A stretch of DNA of 64,000 bases from Bradyrhizobium sp. Rc3b (GCF_900114915.1 NZ_FOUS01000012.1:124001-188000), one strand, 5' to 3'; numbered from the stretch's first letter, positions 43,855 to 52,915 are shown. Numbers and translations: made by a program. Notes: generated from the letters alone by a model not told the origin.

Positions 43855-44466
43855 ATGTCCTGGTCCTTCCTGCTCACCTCGCTCATCGTCGTCGCCTCGC
43901 CCGGCACCGGCGTGCTCTACACCCTGGCTGCGGCGCTGACGCGCGGCTCGCGTGCCAGTCTCGCGGCCGCCTTCGGCTGCACGCTCGGGATCGTGCCGCA
44001 CATGATGGCGGCCATGCTCGGGCTCGCCGCCGTGCTCCACACCAGCGCGCTCGCCTTTGCCGCGCTGAAATGGGGCGGGGTGCTCTATCTGCTTTACATG
44101 TCCTGGCAGGCGCTACGCGAGCAAGGTGCGCTGGCGGTCGAGGGCGAGATCCGCGAGCGTTCGGTCGGCCGCGTCATCGTCACCGGCTTTCTGATCAACA
44201 TCCTCAATCCAAAACTGTCGATCTTCTTCCTCGCCTTCTTGCCGCAATTCATCGCCGCGGACGAAGCCCATGTGCTGGCGCGCATGCTGGAATTGAGCGG
44301 CGCCTTCATGGCGATGACCCTTGCGGTGTTCGTGGTCTACGGCCTCTGCGCCGCCTCGGTGCGCGAGCACGTCATCTCCCGCCCGCGCATCATGGCCTGG
44401 CTGCGCCGCAGCTTCGCCGCCGGTTTCGCCGCGCTCGGCGCCAAGCTGGCCTTTGCGGAGAGGTAG
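43855..44466 (+). CDS. LysE family exporter
   Basis: A 203-residue six-helix LysE/RhtB protein: VASPGTGVLYTLAAALTRGSRAS, LLYMSWQALRE, and INILNPKLSIFFLAFLPQF. Diverged from the copy at 32013. Substrate likely an amino acid. Confidence 0.92.
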   Translation: MSWSFLLTSLIVVASPGTGVLYTLAAALTRGSRASLAAAFGCTLGIVPHMMAAMLGLAAVLHTSALAFAALKWGGVLYLLYMSWQALREQGALAVEGEIRERSVGRVIVTGFLINILNPKLSIFFLAFLPQFIAADEAHVLARMLELSGAFMAMTLAVFVVYGLCAASVREHVISRPRIMAWLRRSFAAGFAALGAKLAFAER

Positions 44467-44493
44467 TTTCTCCTTCACCTTTTGAAAGGTTCG

Positions 44494-44522
44494 TCATGCC
44501 CGGGCTTGTCCCGGGCATCCAC
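44494..44522. repeat. short hairpin repeat, family H
   Basis: GTCATGCCCGGGCTTGTCCC, arms GCCCGGG / CCCGGGC; second copy of the motif after rpoD. Confidence 0.55.
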
Positions 44523-44571
44523 GTTCTTGATGCGGCGTCCAGGAGGGGCAGCGTTCTCAACACCACCCAAT

Positions 44572-44594
44572 AAAAAAGCGGGCCTCGCGCCCGC
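44572..44594 (-). terminator. terminator of the Lys/Ala microprotein gene
   Basis: Minus strand: GCGGGC-GCGAG-GCCCGC then six T, 64 bp after the stop of the 22-codon gene. Confidence 0.7.
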
Positions 44595-44657
44595 CACCTT
44601 CAAACTTACCCGACGCCCGGGCGGAGCAAGCTCCACCCGGGCAAAGAACAAGCCTCG

Positions 44658-44726
44658 TTACTTCTTCTTCGCCTTCTTGGCCTTCTTCGCCTTCTTCTTC
44701 GTCGCCTTCTTCGCTTTCTTAGCCAT
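44658..44726 (-). CDS. 22-residue Lys/Ala-repeat microprotein
   Basis: Begins MAKKAKKATK and is made only of Met, Ala, Lys and one Thr: 15 Lys of 22 residues in a K-K-A/K repeat, like the C-terminal tail of histone H1 or AlgP. AGAGG is spaced 6 nt before the ATG at 44726. A minus-strand terminator follows, and no other gene fits the interval. It is probably DNA- or RNA-binding if expressed. Too short for ordinary gene callers. Confidence 0.6.
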   Translation of the reverse strand: MAKKAKKATKKKAKKAKKAKKK

Positions 44727-44862
44727 AGGATCCTCTTAAGGGTTAATGGTGGAACGCGACACGAGGGATGCTCGGCGGAGGGCCAGCCTCGCAACATCCT
44801 CGACGACAAACTCAGCAGATTCGCGCCTTCCTGCCCCGCGCTGTCACATCCGTGTCATCGCG

Positions 44863-44871
44863 TTATCCACA
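44863..44871. promoter_or_regulatory. DnaA-box-like 9-mer
   Basis: TTATCCACA, the perfect consensus DnaA box, upstream of both the microprotein gene and the diguanylate cyclase. Single copy; no second box or AT-rich unwinding region, so not an origin. Confidence 0.4.
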
Positions 44872-45131
44872 GCTCAGATGCATTTTCGGGTGATTTTGGT
44901 GCGCGAATCCGCATCGCGGCGTCGAAGCGGCGTCGCCGCCGACATCCCTAACGATCCGACAACGGAGCGGCGCCGTTCATGAATCCAAAACCAAAGGCGC
45001 GTTTTGCCGGAACGCGGTGAGACTCCATTAAGCGCGAAGGCCGCATTCTTCTCCGCAAGAAAACGGGGATGGGTCATGGACGGACGGCTGCCAGGGACGG
45101 GGGGCGCGACGCTGCGCATGCCGCGCGCGTC

Positions 45132-46343
45132 ATGCTGAACGTACCGACGCTCTGGACCGTCTTCGTCGTCAACTTCCTGGCGCTCGGCGTGATCTGGGCC
45201 TACGTGACGCGCTCCTATCCGAAATTTGCCGCCGCGCGGTTCTGGATGGCATCGTCCTTTGTCGGTGCGATCGGGGCGATGACGGCGCTGGTGCGCCTGT
45301 TCGTGGCGTCTCCCCTTCCGCTTCTGCTCGGTGCGGCCGGTGTGATCGCCGCGAGCTGCCTCGCCGCGATGGGCATTCAGCGCTTCTATGGCCGGCCGGT
45401 CTCATGGCGCCTGATGACGGCGACGGGAGCCTTGAGCCTTGCCGGCGTCGTGGTCTTCATGGTCGGCTTCGAGCACATGCAGCTGCGCATGCTCAGCTAC
45501 ACGCTCGGTCAGGCCCTGCCGCTGATGCTGGCGCTGCGCCTGCTGCTGTCGCCGCCGGAAGGGCGCGTCAGCCCGGGCGCGCGGCTGTCAGGCATCGTCA
45601 TCCTCACCATCATCGCGATCCTCATTGCCCGCACGATCGGCAATCTGCTCGGCCACGATCTGTCGGCGAAGGCCGGCGGCCAGACCCATGCCGTGATGGT
45701 GCTGGGGCTGCTGTTCCTGTCGATGACGCTCAATTTCGGCTTCCTGCTGATGGCGATGGACCGGCTGCGGGGCGAGGTCGCCGACCTCGCGCTGCTCGAC
45801 GATCTCACCGGCGTCGCCAACCGGCGGCATCTGCTGCAGCGCCTGACCGAGGAATGCGCCCGCTCGGAGCGCAGCGGTGCGCCGTTCTCGCTGCTGGTGA
45901 TCGATCTCGACGGCTTCAAGACCATCAACGACACCCACGGCCATGCCGCCGGCGATGCCTGCCTGCAGCACTTCACACTGATGGCGCAGACGCGGCTGCG
46001 GCCCGGCGACATGCTGGCCCGCACCGGTGGCGACGAGTTCTGCGTCGTGCTGCCGTCCTCGTCCTTGCGCGAGGCCGCCGCGATCGCCCGCCGCGTGCTC
46101 GAGGTCTGCCGTCAGGATGCCGAGGCCTGCACCGGCAGCGAGATCCCGATCGCGATCTCGATCGGAGTCGCGCAGTGGGATCGCGGCATCGGCGAATTCC
46201 CGGATCGCCTGATGGCCAATGCCGACCACGCCCTCTATGCCGCCAAGAAGAACGGCAAGAACGATTTTGCCGTCTACGATCCGTCGCCGCCGCTCTCGCC
46301 TGAGCCGATCGGCCGGGGCGAGACCGCGCGCCATTTCGCCTGA
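45132..46343 (+). CDS. membrane GGDEF diguanylate cyclase
   Basis: A 403-residue protein with six to seven N-terminal helices (7TM/MASE-like sensor, 1-205) and a GGDEF domain (215-390). Active-site GGDEF at 299-303 and inhibitory I-site RPGD at 290-293 are intact, so it should make c-di-GMP with product inhibition. Start set at MLNVPTLW; an in-frame ATG at 45069 is possible. No EAL domain. Confidence 0.92.
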   Translation: MLNVPTLWTVFVVNFLALGVIWAYVTRSYPKFAAARFWMASSFVGAIGAMTALVRLFVASPLPLLLGAAGVIAASCLAAMGIQRFYGRPVSWRLMTATGALSLAGVVVFMVGFEHMQLRMLSYTLGQALPLMLALRLLLSPPEGRVSPGARLSGIVILTIIAILIARTIGNLLGHDLSAKAGGQTHAVMVLGLLFLSMTLNFGFLLMAMDRLRGEVADLALLDDLTGVANRRHLLQRLTEECARSERSGAPFSLLVIDLDGFKTINDTHGHAAGDACLQHFTLMAQTRLRPGDMLARTGGDEFCVVLPSSSLREAAAIARRVLEVCRQDAEACTGSEIPIAISIGVAQWDRGIGEFPDRLMANADHALYAAKKNGKNDFAVYDPSPPLSPEPIGRGETARHFA

Positions 46344-46377
46344 GGCCATGCTAGGTTGCGGTCACCGTTGGACCCGC

Positions 46378-47004
46378 ATGATGATCGCTCGCCTGCTCGC
46401 GGCCGTTCTGGCCGCTTTCTTTCTGATCGCCCCCGCCGCTGCCGAAGATGCCGAGCTCGCAAAGCTCGCACGCGCCTCCGGCACGCCCGACATTCCCGGC
46501 CTGAAGCTGGTCTGGCTGGCGCCCTGGGGTGACGTCCGGAACGCAAGACCCTGGCGCAACATCATCGTGCACCAGACCGAAGGGCCGGCGGGCTCGGCGC
46601 GCGGCGGTGCGCAAGCGCAAGCGAAGACCCCGACGCGGCGCGGCGTCACCGTGTGGGTGGAAACCGACGGCACGGTCTATTGGGCGGTCGCGGAAAACCT
46701 GGTGCCGACCCATGGCGACGGCGCCAATCGCAACGACAACAAGTTCATCGACAACAGCGCGACCTATCGGCAAGTGGTGCGCGACAATTCGATCGGCGTC
46801 GAGTTCGCCGGCAATTATCCTGATGTGACGACCGGTCCGACCGACGCGCAGGTCGCGGCGTGGCGCGTGCTCGTTCAGGTCCTGCGCGCGCGCTACGACA
46901 TCCCGCTCGACCGCGTCTATGCCCACAACTGGATCGACTACAAGGACGCGCGCTATTGCGAAGGCTGCTGGCTCGCCACGCTGGCGAGGATGTGGGGGGA
47001 GTAG
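46378..47004 (+). CDS. periplasmic N-acetylmuramoyl-L-alanine amidase (Amidase_2)
   Basis: A 208-residue exported amidase: signal peptide (MMIARLLAAVLAAFFLIAPAAA), then an Amidase_2/PGRP fold with Zn-ligand His in NIIVHQTEG, YWAVAENLVPTHG, SIGVEFAGNYP and VYAHNWIDY. Cleaves the peptide from the glycan. The ATG at 46378 is used; one 30 bp upstream is in frame. Confidence 0.85.
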   Translation: MMIARLLAAVLAAFFLIAPAAAEDAELAKLARASGTPDIPGLKLVWLAPWGDVRNARPWRNIIVHQTEGPAGSARGGAQAQAKTPTRRGVTVWVETDGTVYWAVAENLVPTHGDGANRNDNKFIDNSATYRQVVRDNSIGVEFAGNYPDVTTGPTDAQVAAWRVLVQVLRARYDIPLDRVYAHNWIDYKDARYCEGCWLATLARMWGE

Positions 47005-47016
47005 GAGGTGCGCTCC

Positions 47017-47127
47017 CTCGCCCCGCTTGCGGGGACGGGGACGCTGAGAGTTGGACTCGCGGAGAGTCCCCCTCACCCGAATTTGCGCTTCGCGCAAATT
47101 CGACCTCTCCCCGCAAGCGGGGCGAGG
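47017..47127. repeat. palindromic intergenic repeat, family F
   Basis: CTCGCCCCGCTTGCGGGG ... CCCCGCAAGCGGGGCGAG, exact inverse arms of 18 bp, with a GAATTTGCGCTTCGCGCAAA inner hairpin. Confidence 0.8.
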
Positions 47128-47151
47128 TGAACGACCGGCGGCCCGGATTGG

Positions 47152-47550
47152 CTACACCGCCTGCGCCATCCAACCGAAGAACCGTCGCATCAATCCCGGC
47201 CGCTGCGGCAATTCCGGCGGATCATCGACCGCCAGCACGCGTTTGAAGAAGTAATCCAGAAACACCATGTCGTTCGGCTCGGTGACGGTGAATGTCTCCT
47301 CGCCGAAGAACACGCTGTAACTGAAGAAGAACGGCCCCATCAGCGGGATCGTCGCCGTGCCTGCATAGTCCTTGGAGATCACGAACTCCGACGGCTCGAG
47401 CCCATGCTCGCGCATCGCCTGCTCGACCAGCGGCAGCTTGCGCATGAACTGGGGAGAGAAGCCGCCGACGGTGGATTGCAGGATGATCGACACGGTGCGT
47501 GCCCGCTCTTGTGATGTGATCCGACCATCATGTGTCGGGCGACCCGTCAT
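47152..47550 (-). CDS. conserved hypothetical protein, 132 aa
   Basis: A soluble protein (MTGRPTHDGR ... FGWMAQAV) with VSIILQSTVGGFSPQFMRKLPLVEQAMREHG and FFGEETFTVTEPNDMVFLDYF. No known domain recognised and no signal peptide. Lies downstream of the rpoH terminator on the same strand. Function unknown. Confidence 0.7.
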   Translation of the reverse strand: MTGRPTHDGRITSQERARTVSIILQSTVGGFSPQFMRKLPLVEQAMREHGLEPSEFVISKDYAGTATIPLMGPFFFSYSVFFGEETFTVTEPNDMVFLDYFFKRVLAVDDPPELPQRPGLMRRFFGWMAQAV

Positions 47551-47602
47551 AGGCGTTCAAGTGCCCCCGCCAGCTTCGCGAAGCTGGCGCAGCTCACCCA
47601 AC

Positions 47603-47633
47603 AAAAAAGCCGGCGTTGCCGCCGGCTTTTTCT
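47603..47633 (-). terminator. rpoH intrinsic terminator
   Basis: AAGCCGGC-6 nt-GCCGGCTT with A6 on one side and T5 on the other; follows rpoH by about 40 bp and works in either direction. Confidence 0.8.
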
Positions 47634-47674
47634 CTTTCTCGATCCGCCAATCTCTTACCGCGGAAAAGCCCCGC

Positions 47675-48574
47675 TTAGTGCGCGGCTTCCAGCGCGGCCT
47701 GTTCGGCCCTTGCGATCGTGCCCTTGACCGCGGACTGCACCTTCTCGAAGGCGCGGACCTCGATCTGGCGGACGCGCTCGCGCGACACGCCGAACTCGGC
47801 AGCGAGGTCTTCCAGCGTCATCGGCTCATCGGCGAGGCGGCGAGCCTCGAAGATGCGGCGTTCGCGCGGGTTGAGCACGCCCATGGCGCCGTTCAGCGCG
47901 TCACGGCGTTCGTCGTACTCCTCGTGCTCGGCCAGCATGGCTTCCTGGTTGGGCGTATTGTCGACCAACCAGTCCTGCCACTCGCCGGCTTCGCCGTCGT
48001 CGCGGATCGGTGCGTTGAGCGACGCGTCGCCACCGAGGCGGCGGTTCATGTCGATCACGTCCTGATCGGTGACGCCGAGGCGCTTGGCAATGATCTTCAC
48101 CTGGTCGGGACGCAGATCGCCCTCGTCCAGCGCGTTGATCTTGCTCTTCGCCTTGCGCAGGTTGAAGAACAGCTTCTTCTGGTTCGCGGTGGTGCCCATC
48201 TTCACGAGCGACCAGGAACGCAGAATGTACTCTTGAATCGACGCCTTGATCCACCACATCGCATAGGTGGCGAGACGGAACCCCTTCTCGGGTTCGAAAC
48301 GTTTCACCGCCTGCATCAGGCCGACATTGCCTTCCGAGACGACCTCGGAGATCGGCAGGCCGTAGCCGCGATAGCCCATGGCGATCTTGGCCACGAGCCG
48401 GAGGTGGCTGGTGACGAGTTGGTGCGCCGCGTCGCGATCGTCATGCTCGCGCCAACGCTTGGCGAGCATGTATTCCTGCTGGGGTTCCAGCATCGGGAAC
48501 TTGCGGATCTCGGCGAGGTAACGGGAAAGGCCGGATTCTCCATTGAGGACCGGCAAAGCAGCGGTACGGGCCAT
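47675..48574 (-). CDS. rpoH: RNA polymerase heat-shock sigma factor RpoH
   Basis: A 299-residue sigma-32. Region 2 (HLRLVAKIAMGYRGYGLPISEVVSEGNVGLMQAV and FRLATYAMWWIKASIQEYILRSW), the RpoH box QKKLFFNLR, and region 4 (LEDLAAEFGVSRERVRQIEVRAF). GGAGGG before the ATG at 48574. Directly downstream of rluD on the same strand. Confidence 0.96.
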   Translation of the reverse strand: MARTAALPVLNGESGLSRYLAEIRKFPMLEPQQEYMLAKRWREHDDRDAAHQLVTSHLRLVAKIAMGYRGYGLPISEVVSEGNVGLMQAVKRFEPEKGFRLATYAMWWIKASIQEYILRSWSLVKMGTTANQKKLFFNLRKAKSKINALDEGDLRPDQVKIIAKRLGVTDQDVIDMNRRLGGDASLNAPIRDDGEAGEWQDWLVDNTPNQEAMLAEHEEYDERRDALNGAMGVLNPRERRIFEARRLADEPMTLEDLAAEFGVSRERVRQIEVRAFEKVQSAVKGTIARAEQAALEAAH

Positions 48575-48791
48575 ACTGAAGCCCTCCAAAGGTTCAGGCC
48601 CCCGATAGCGGCGGGCCAGGCAGACGACCGCTGTGTTAAAGCCGGCCGTAGCTGCGATGTTCCGTTGGTCATTTCCAACGCAGCCGCAATATACCCCATG
48701 GGGGGGCAAAAAGGGAAGGATTGCTGACGTCACGACCCCGTGTGGCAGCTATAATCTTTTGTAATGTAACGCTTTTCTTAAAGGGCCTGCG

Positions 48792-49799
48792 TCATACCGC
48801 CGCTTTCAGGGTGCTCTGGAGGAGAAGCAAATCCTCCGGCAAAGGCGCCTCCCAGTGGAGTAATTCTCCGGTCCTCGGGTGCTCCAATACCAGCAAATAC
48901 GCATGCAGGGCCTGCCGCCCAAGCGCGGCCAGAGCGCCCTGCGACGAGGGCGCCAACTGGTTCGCCTTGGTCTTGAAATGCGGGCCATAGACGGCATCGC
49001 CCATCAGGGGATGGCCGATATGAGCGAGGTGGACGCGGATCTGGTGGGTGCGCCCGGTCTCGAGCTCGCAGGCGAGCAGCGTCGCGATCGGCTTGCCGTC
49101 GCGTCCGTTAAAACTCTCCAGAATCTCCCAATGCGTCACCGCCTCGCGGCCGCCCTGGCGCACCGCCATCTTCTCGCGTGCATGCGGATGGCGGTCGATC
49201 GGGGCGTCGACGGTGCCGCGATGGCGGCCTGGGACGCCCCAGGCAAAGGCCATGTAGCCGCGGCGCATCGCACCGGTGCGGCCGTGGTCGGCGAATTGCG
49301 CGGTCAGCGAGGCATGGGCGAGGTCGTTCTTGGCGACCACCATCAGCCCTGTGGTGTCCTTGTCGAGTCGGTGCACGATGCCGGGCCGGCGCACCCCGCC
49401 GATGCCCGACAGCGAAGAGCCGCAATGGGCGATCAGCGCGTTCACCAGCGTACCGGTCTCGTGGCCGGCCGCGGGGTGCACCACCAGCCCCTTCGGCTTG
49501 TTGAGGACGACGATGTCATCGTCCTCGAACACGATATCGAGGGCGATATCCTCCCCCTTCGGCTCCGGCGGGGCCGCCGCCGGCACGTCGATTATGATCG
49601 TATCGCCGGATGTGACGTGATAAGCGGGGTCGCGGACCGCGGAGGCCTTCAGGCTCACCGCGCCCGCCAGGATCAGGGCTTTCAGCCGCGATCGCGACAG
49701 GTCGGTGAGGTGTGCCGCCAGCACGCGGTCGAGCCGGGCCGACCCCTCGTTGCCGGCGACCACGACCTCCAACCTTTGCGCAGAGCCAAAATTTTCCAT
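48792..49799 (-). CDS. rluD: RluA/RluD family 23S rRNA pseudouridine synthase
   Basis: A 335-residue synthase: S4 RNA-binding domain (about 20-80, RLDRVLAAHLTDLSRSRLKALILAGAV) and catalytic domain with Asp146 in HRLDKDTTGL and GRTHQIRVHLAHIGHP. RluD assignment rests on length, S4 domain and the rpoH neighbour. Its ATG shares CATG with the divergent ATG of the next gene. Confidence 0.9.
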   Translation of the reverse strand: MENFGSAQRLEVVVAGNEGSARLDRVLAAHLTDLSRSRLKALILAGAVSLKASAVRDPAYHVTSGDTIIIDVPAAAPPEPKGEDIALDIVFEDDDIVVLNKPKGLVVHPAAGHETGTLVNALIAHCGSSLSGIGGVRRPGIVHRLDKDTTGLMVVAKNDLAHASLTAQFADHGRTGAMRRGYMAFAWGVPGRHRGTVDAPIDRHPHAREKMAVRQGGREAVTHWEILESFNGRDGKPIATLLACELETGRTHQIRVHLAHIGHPLMGDAVYGPHFKTKANQLAPSSQGALAALGRQALHAYLLVLEHPRTGELLHWEAPLPEDLLLLQSTLKAAV

Positions 49800-50142
49800 G
49801 ACGACGACTGATACCGCTGTTCCCGAACCGAGCCCCGAGCAGGCCGCGCTGTTCGCGCGGGTGCGGCGGATGATGCTGATCGCGGGGTTGACCACGGCGC
49901 TGGCGATCTGCGCCGTGCTAATCGCGGTGGGCTACCGCCTTTTCAAGTCGGAGGGAAGGGCGGCCGAGGCGGCCAGTGACGTCACCGCCATCCTGCCGAA
50001 GGGCGCCAAAATCGTCTCGACCGGCCTCGCCGGCGACCGCCTCGTGGTCAGCCTGGATGTCGGCGGCGTCATCGAGATCCGCACCTTCGACGCCCACACG
50101 CTCAAGCCGGCCGGGCGGCTGAAATTCGCCAATGAGCCGTAA
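49798..50142 (+). CDS. small single-pass membrane protein, 114 aa
   Basis: MTTTDTAVPEPSPEQAALFARVRRM then one helix (about 27-48, MLIAGLTTALAICAVLIAVGY) and a C-terminal extracytoplasmic beta-rich domain. Resembles the DUF6476 group of Rhizobiales. Its ATG overlaps the rluD ATG on the other strand, so its control signals lie inside rluD. Confidence 0.78.
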   Translation: MTTTDTAVPEPSPEQAALFARVRRMMLIAGLTTALAICAVLIAVGYRLFKSEGRAAEAASDVTAILPKGAKIVSTGLAGDRLVVSLDVGGVIEIRTFDAHTLKPAGRLKFANEP

Positions 50143-50199
50143 AAGGCTCCTCGGGGTCCTTGCGGCGGACAAATTTCGAGGCTATTGGCTAGCCCTCAC

Positions 50200-50274
50200 G
50201 CTCCCTTCGTCTAGCGGTTAGGACGCGGCCCTCTCAAGGCTGAAACAGGGGTTCGATTCCCCTAGGGAGCGCCA
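50200..50274 (+). tRNA. tRNA-Glu (anticodon CTC)
   Basis: Acceptor GCTCCCT / AGGGAGC, D arm with GTCTAGCGGTTAGGAC, anticodon stem CGGCC / GGCTG with loop CTCTCAA giving anticodon CTC at 50233-50235, T arm CAGGG-GTTCGATT-CCCCT, discriminator G and encoded CCA. All features normal; reads GAG. Confidence 0.95.
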
Positions 50275-50531
50275 AATCCGCGATATTCCTCGACTTTTTG
50301 CTGCGACCCTATCCGACGGCGGCCCCGTCCGGCCGCGCGATCTCGCTTGGTCATAGGTTGCGCGCCGCAGCGTCGACGCTGATGAAGCGATCGAGTGAGC
50401 CCGCCCCTGACATTCACTCCGGCGCAAAGTAAGCCACATCGCGCCGTCGCTTCTGTGCCGCGCGATGGTTGCATGACGAGCGCGTGGCTCGGGCTCCCCC
50501 TCAACGCCTGTTTGAGCGGCGATCGCGAGAG

Positions 50532-50596
50532 AGCCCTGGCCGCAAGCCCTGGCCGCAAGCCCTGGCCGCAAGCCCTGGCCGTAAGTCCTGGCCGCA
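50532..50596. repeat. five tandem copies of a 13-bp unit
   Basis: Unit AGCCCTGGCCGCA, repeated five times: three exact, then copies with one (CCGTA) and one (AGTCC) change. Directly after the CBS gene stop and in a 325-bp gap after the tRNA that otherwise shows nothing. Confidence 0.85.
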
Positions 50597-50599
50597 AGT

Positions 50600-51019
50600 T
50601 CAGTGATGCGCCGAAATGCTCCTGACGGTCTCGGTGAGCATATCACCGGACGCGGAATGGCCGACGTCGCCCAGGCTGATGATGCCGACCATCCGCTTGC
50701 TCTTGTTGATCACCGGCAGCCTGCGGACCTGCAGCTTCTCCATATGATGCATCGCCTTAGCGAGGTCATCGTCCTCGCGGCAGCAATGGATGCCCTCGGT
50801 CATCACGTCGCGCGCCGTCGCGCGGCCGGCATCGAAGCCGTGGCTCGCGAGCCCTTTGCAGACGATATCGCGGTCGGTCACCATTCCGACCAGCTTGTCA
50901 TCCTCGCCAATCGGAATGCAGCCGATGTCATGCGCCCGCATCAGTTTGGCAATCTCGTTGATTGGGGTGTTGGGGCTGACCCAGTCGACACCCTTGTGCA
51001 TCACGTCTTTGACTTTCAT
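50600..51019 (-). CDS. CBS-pair domain protein
   Basis: A 139-residue protein that is two CBS motifs and little else: MKVKDVMHKGVDWVSPN ... IGEDDKLVGMVTDRDIVCKG, and ARDVMTEGIHCC ... INKSKRMVGIISLGDVG. CBS pairs bind AMP/ATP or SAM. GGAGG before the ATG at 51019. Stand-alone CBS proteins usually act as energy-state sensors; the target is unknown. Confidence 0.9.
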   Translation of the reverse strand: MKVKDVMHKGVDWVSPNTPINEIAKLMRAHDIGCIPIGEDDKLVGMVTDRDIVCKGLASHGFDAGRATARDVMTEGIHCCREDDDLAKAMHHMEKLQVRRLPVINKSKRMVGIISLGDVGHSASGDMLTETVRSISAHH

Positions 51020-51201
51020 GGCGAGCCTCCGTTCGTGGGTTTCAAGTGCGTTGATGCAATGCAACGGCACCCCCAATCTTCCGAACTCCGACCAGACAAG
51101 CGCAGACACTCTCGCCGCCACCCTGCGGAACAGTATGACGGCGACCTCACGGCCAGAGTTCCCGCCCAAGATCGCAACGGCAATCGGCGGTCTACAAAAC
51201 C

Positions 51202-51672
51202 TCAGTCATGCGCGCTGAAGCGCCCGTGCGGTGCGTTGGCCGTCAGGCGCGCAAACTGCGCGTGACCCATATGGAGCAGCGTCTCATGATCGCCGGCTTC
51301 CATATAGATGTCTGGCTGTGCCTCGATGCTGTCCTCGACGATCATGTCCAATCCGTAGCATTTGCCGACGGCGGGAACCGCACCGTGTGCACAGTCGCTG
51401 AACAGCCGATTGACCTCGGTTTCATTGGCCATGTGGACATTGTCGCCGAGGCTTGTCCTCAGGTCCGACAGGCGGAGGTGATGCGATGCGGGCAGGATGG
51501 CCAGCATGTATCCGCCATCGCGCCGCAACACGATGCCCTTGGCGAGGCGGTCGCCCGAGATATGGCATGCCTCGGCCGTTCGAGCGGACGTCATGCTGAG
51601 TTCGTGCGGGATCACCTCGTACTGGATGTTCTCAGCGGCGAGGTATTTCTGGAGCGTGGGAGCAATGGCCAT
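51202..51672 (-). CDS. YbaK/EbsC-type aminoacyl-tRNA deacylase family protein
   Basis: A 156-residue YbaK/ProX-like domain: LAKGIVLRRDGGYMLAILPASHHLRLSDL and HGAVPAVGKCYG are typical. These hydrolyse misacylated tRNAs. The conserved Lys is Lys45 in LAKGIVL. Substrate not determinable. Separate from the CBS gene by 180 bp. Confidence 0.85.
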   Translation of the reverse strand: MAIAPTLQKYLAAENIQYEVIPHELSMTSARTAEACHISGDRLAKGIVLRRDGGYMLAILPASHHLRLSDLRTSLGDNVHMANETEVNRLFSDCAHGAVPAVGKCYGLDMIVEDSIEAQPDIYMEAGDHETLLHMGHAQFARLTANAPHGRFSAHD

Positions 51673-51889
51673 GGCATCACCTCCGATGCGGAATGCAAAC
51701 CATCCACCGCGAGGTCGACCCTGCAGACTCTCGCCATACGATGGGCGGCTGCCTGACTAGAGACCCAACATAGGTCTTCCATCCGCAAGCTGCAATTCAG
51801 TGTTCGCGGTTTTCTTCTGCGCGGAGCGCCATCGGTCGAGACTGGCACTCAGGGGCAAGCTTCGCGCATGGCTCGGCACAGCCACTCCC

Positions 51890-52915
51890 TCACGCCGTCG
51901 TGCCGTCGATCGAGCGGCGGATCACTTTCTGCACCTCCGAATTCGACAGGAACAGATCGTGGTTGATGATGCCCCAGCCTTCCTGGGAGGCATCGACCAC
52001 ACGCACGCCGAGCCGCGCGATGACCGCTTTCTCGGCCGCGCCGACCCGCGTCATGCCACCTGCGAGCTGTCCCGACAGCGCGAGTGCGCGATCGTTCGTC
52101 GCGGCGATCACGGTGATCTTGCCGGCCAGCGGGCCGATGCGCTGGATCGCCGACGAGAACACGTCCATGTCGATATCAGGCGCGGCAAACACCACGGCGC
52201 CGATCTTGCTCGTGACCGTGTCGCCGTAACGCGCATGGAGCTGCCGCAGGCTTTCGAGCGTCAGCATGGTTCCCATGCTGTGGGCGACGATGTGCACGCG
52301 GCCGGCGCTTGGCGCCGACACCAGCGCAGAGAGTACGCGTTCGAAATCGTCGCGCGACCACATCGCGCTGTCGCGGTCATAGGCATAGTCGAACAGGCCG
52401 GCCTTGGAGGGCCAGGAGAACACCATGGTCCGGCCGCGGAACTTGATCCCGTCGGAGAGATGGGCGCCGTCCAGCACGGCCGTCTCGAACGTCTGCTTGA
52501 AGCCGTGCACATAGATCAGCACGTCTCCTGTCCCGGCCTGCGCAGCGAGATCGCCAGCGTCGGCCGGCACCGGTTCGACCCGATCAAGGCGCCAATCGCC
52601 AAGTCCAACCGAGGCGAGGGACAGACGGCTCTCGTCCGGCGCCGCAAGCTTGGCCCGTGCGACCGTCATGGCCGTCGCGCGTTCCGGCCCAAACCATGGT
52701 TTGGCACGGGCGCCGTTGACGGGCTTGCGCGTGGTGGTGACGAGTACTGTCGGGTCAGCGGAGAGGGACGACGCATCGAAGCGCGCGCCGGTCGCACCCA
52801 GGCCGGCGCATCCGCCGAGCGCGAGGGCACTCCCTGCCGACATAAGTCCGCCGAGGAAAGCGCGGCGCGAAACGGAGTGACGGGAATCGCGTTGCAGAGG
52901 ACGTCGGACGATCAC
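51890..52915 (-). CDS. Tat-exported lipoprotein-like alpha/beta hydrolase (DUF900)
   Basis: A 341-residue protein with twin-arginine signal SRRAFLGG (16-23) and lipobox LGGC with Cys36. Its hydrolase domain shows VHGFK (136-140), catalytic Ser213 in AHSMG, and AAPDIDMDVF. Esterase-like DUF900 family, at the outer or inner membrane. No neighbour suggests the substrate. Confidence 0.85.
   Translation of the reverse strand: MIVRRPLQRDSRHSVSRRAFLGGLMSAGSALALGGCAGLGATGARFDASSLSADPTVLVTTTRKPVNGARAKPWFGPERATAMTVARAKLAAPDESRLSLASVGLGDWRLDRVEPVPADAGDLAAQAGTGDVLIYVHGFKQTFETAVLDGAHLSDGIKFRGRTMVFSWPSKAGLFDYAYDRDSAMWSRDDFERVLSALVSAPSAGRVHIVAHSMGTMLTLESLRQLHARYGDTVTSKIGAVVFAAPDIDMDVFSSAIQRIGPLAGKITVIAATNDRALALSGQLAGGMTRVGAAEKAVIARLGVRVVDASQEGWGIINHDLFLSNSEVQKVIRRSIDGTTA

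Noticed and set aside
44863..44871. Replication origin at a perfect DnaA box
   Set aside because: Only one box, with no AT-rich region or origin genes; a single 9-mer can occur by chance.
50532..50596. CRISPR array
   Set aside because: Units are contiguous 13-mers without spacers and no cas genes are present.
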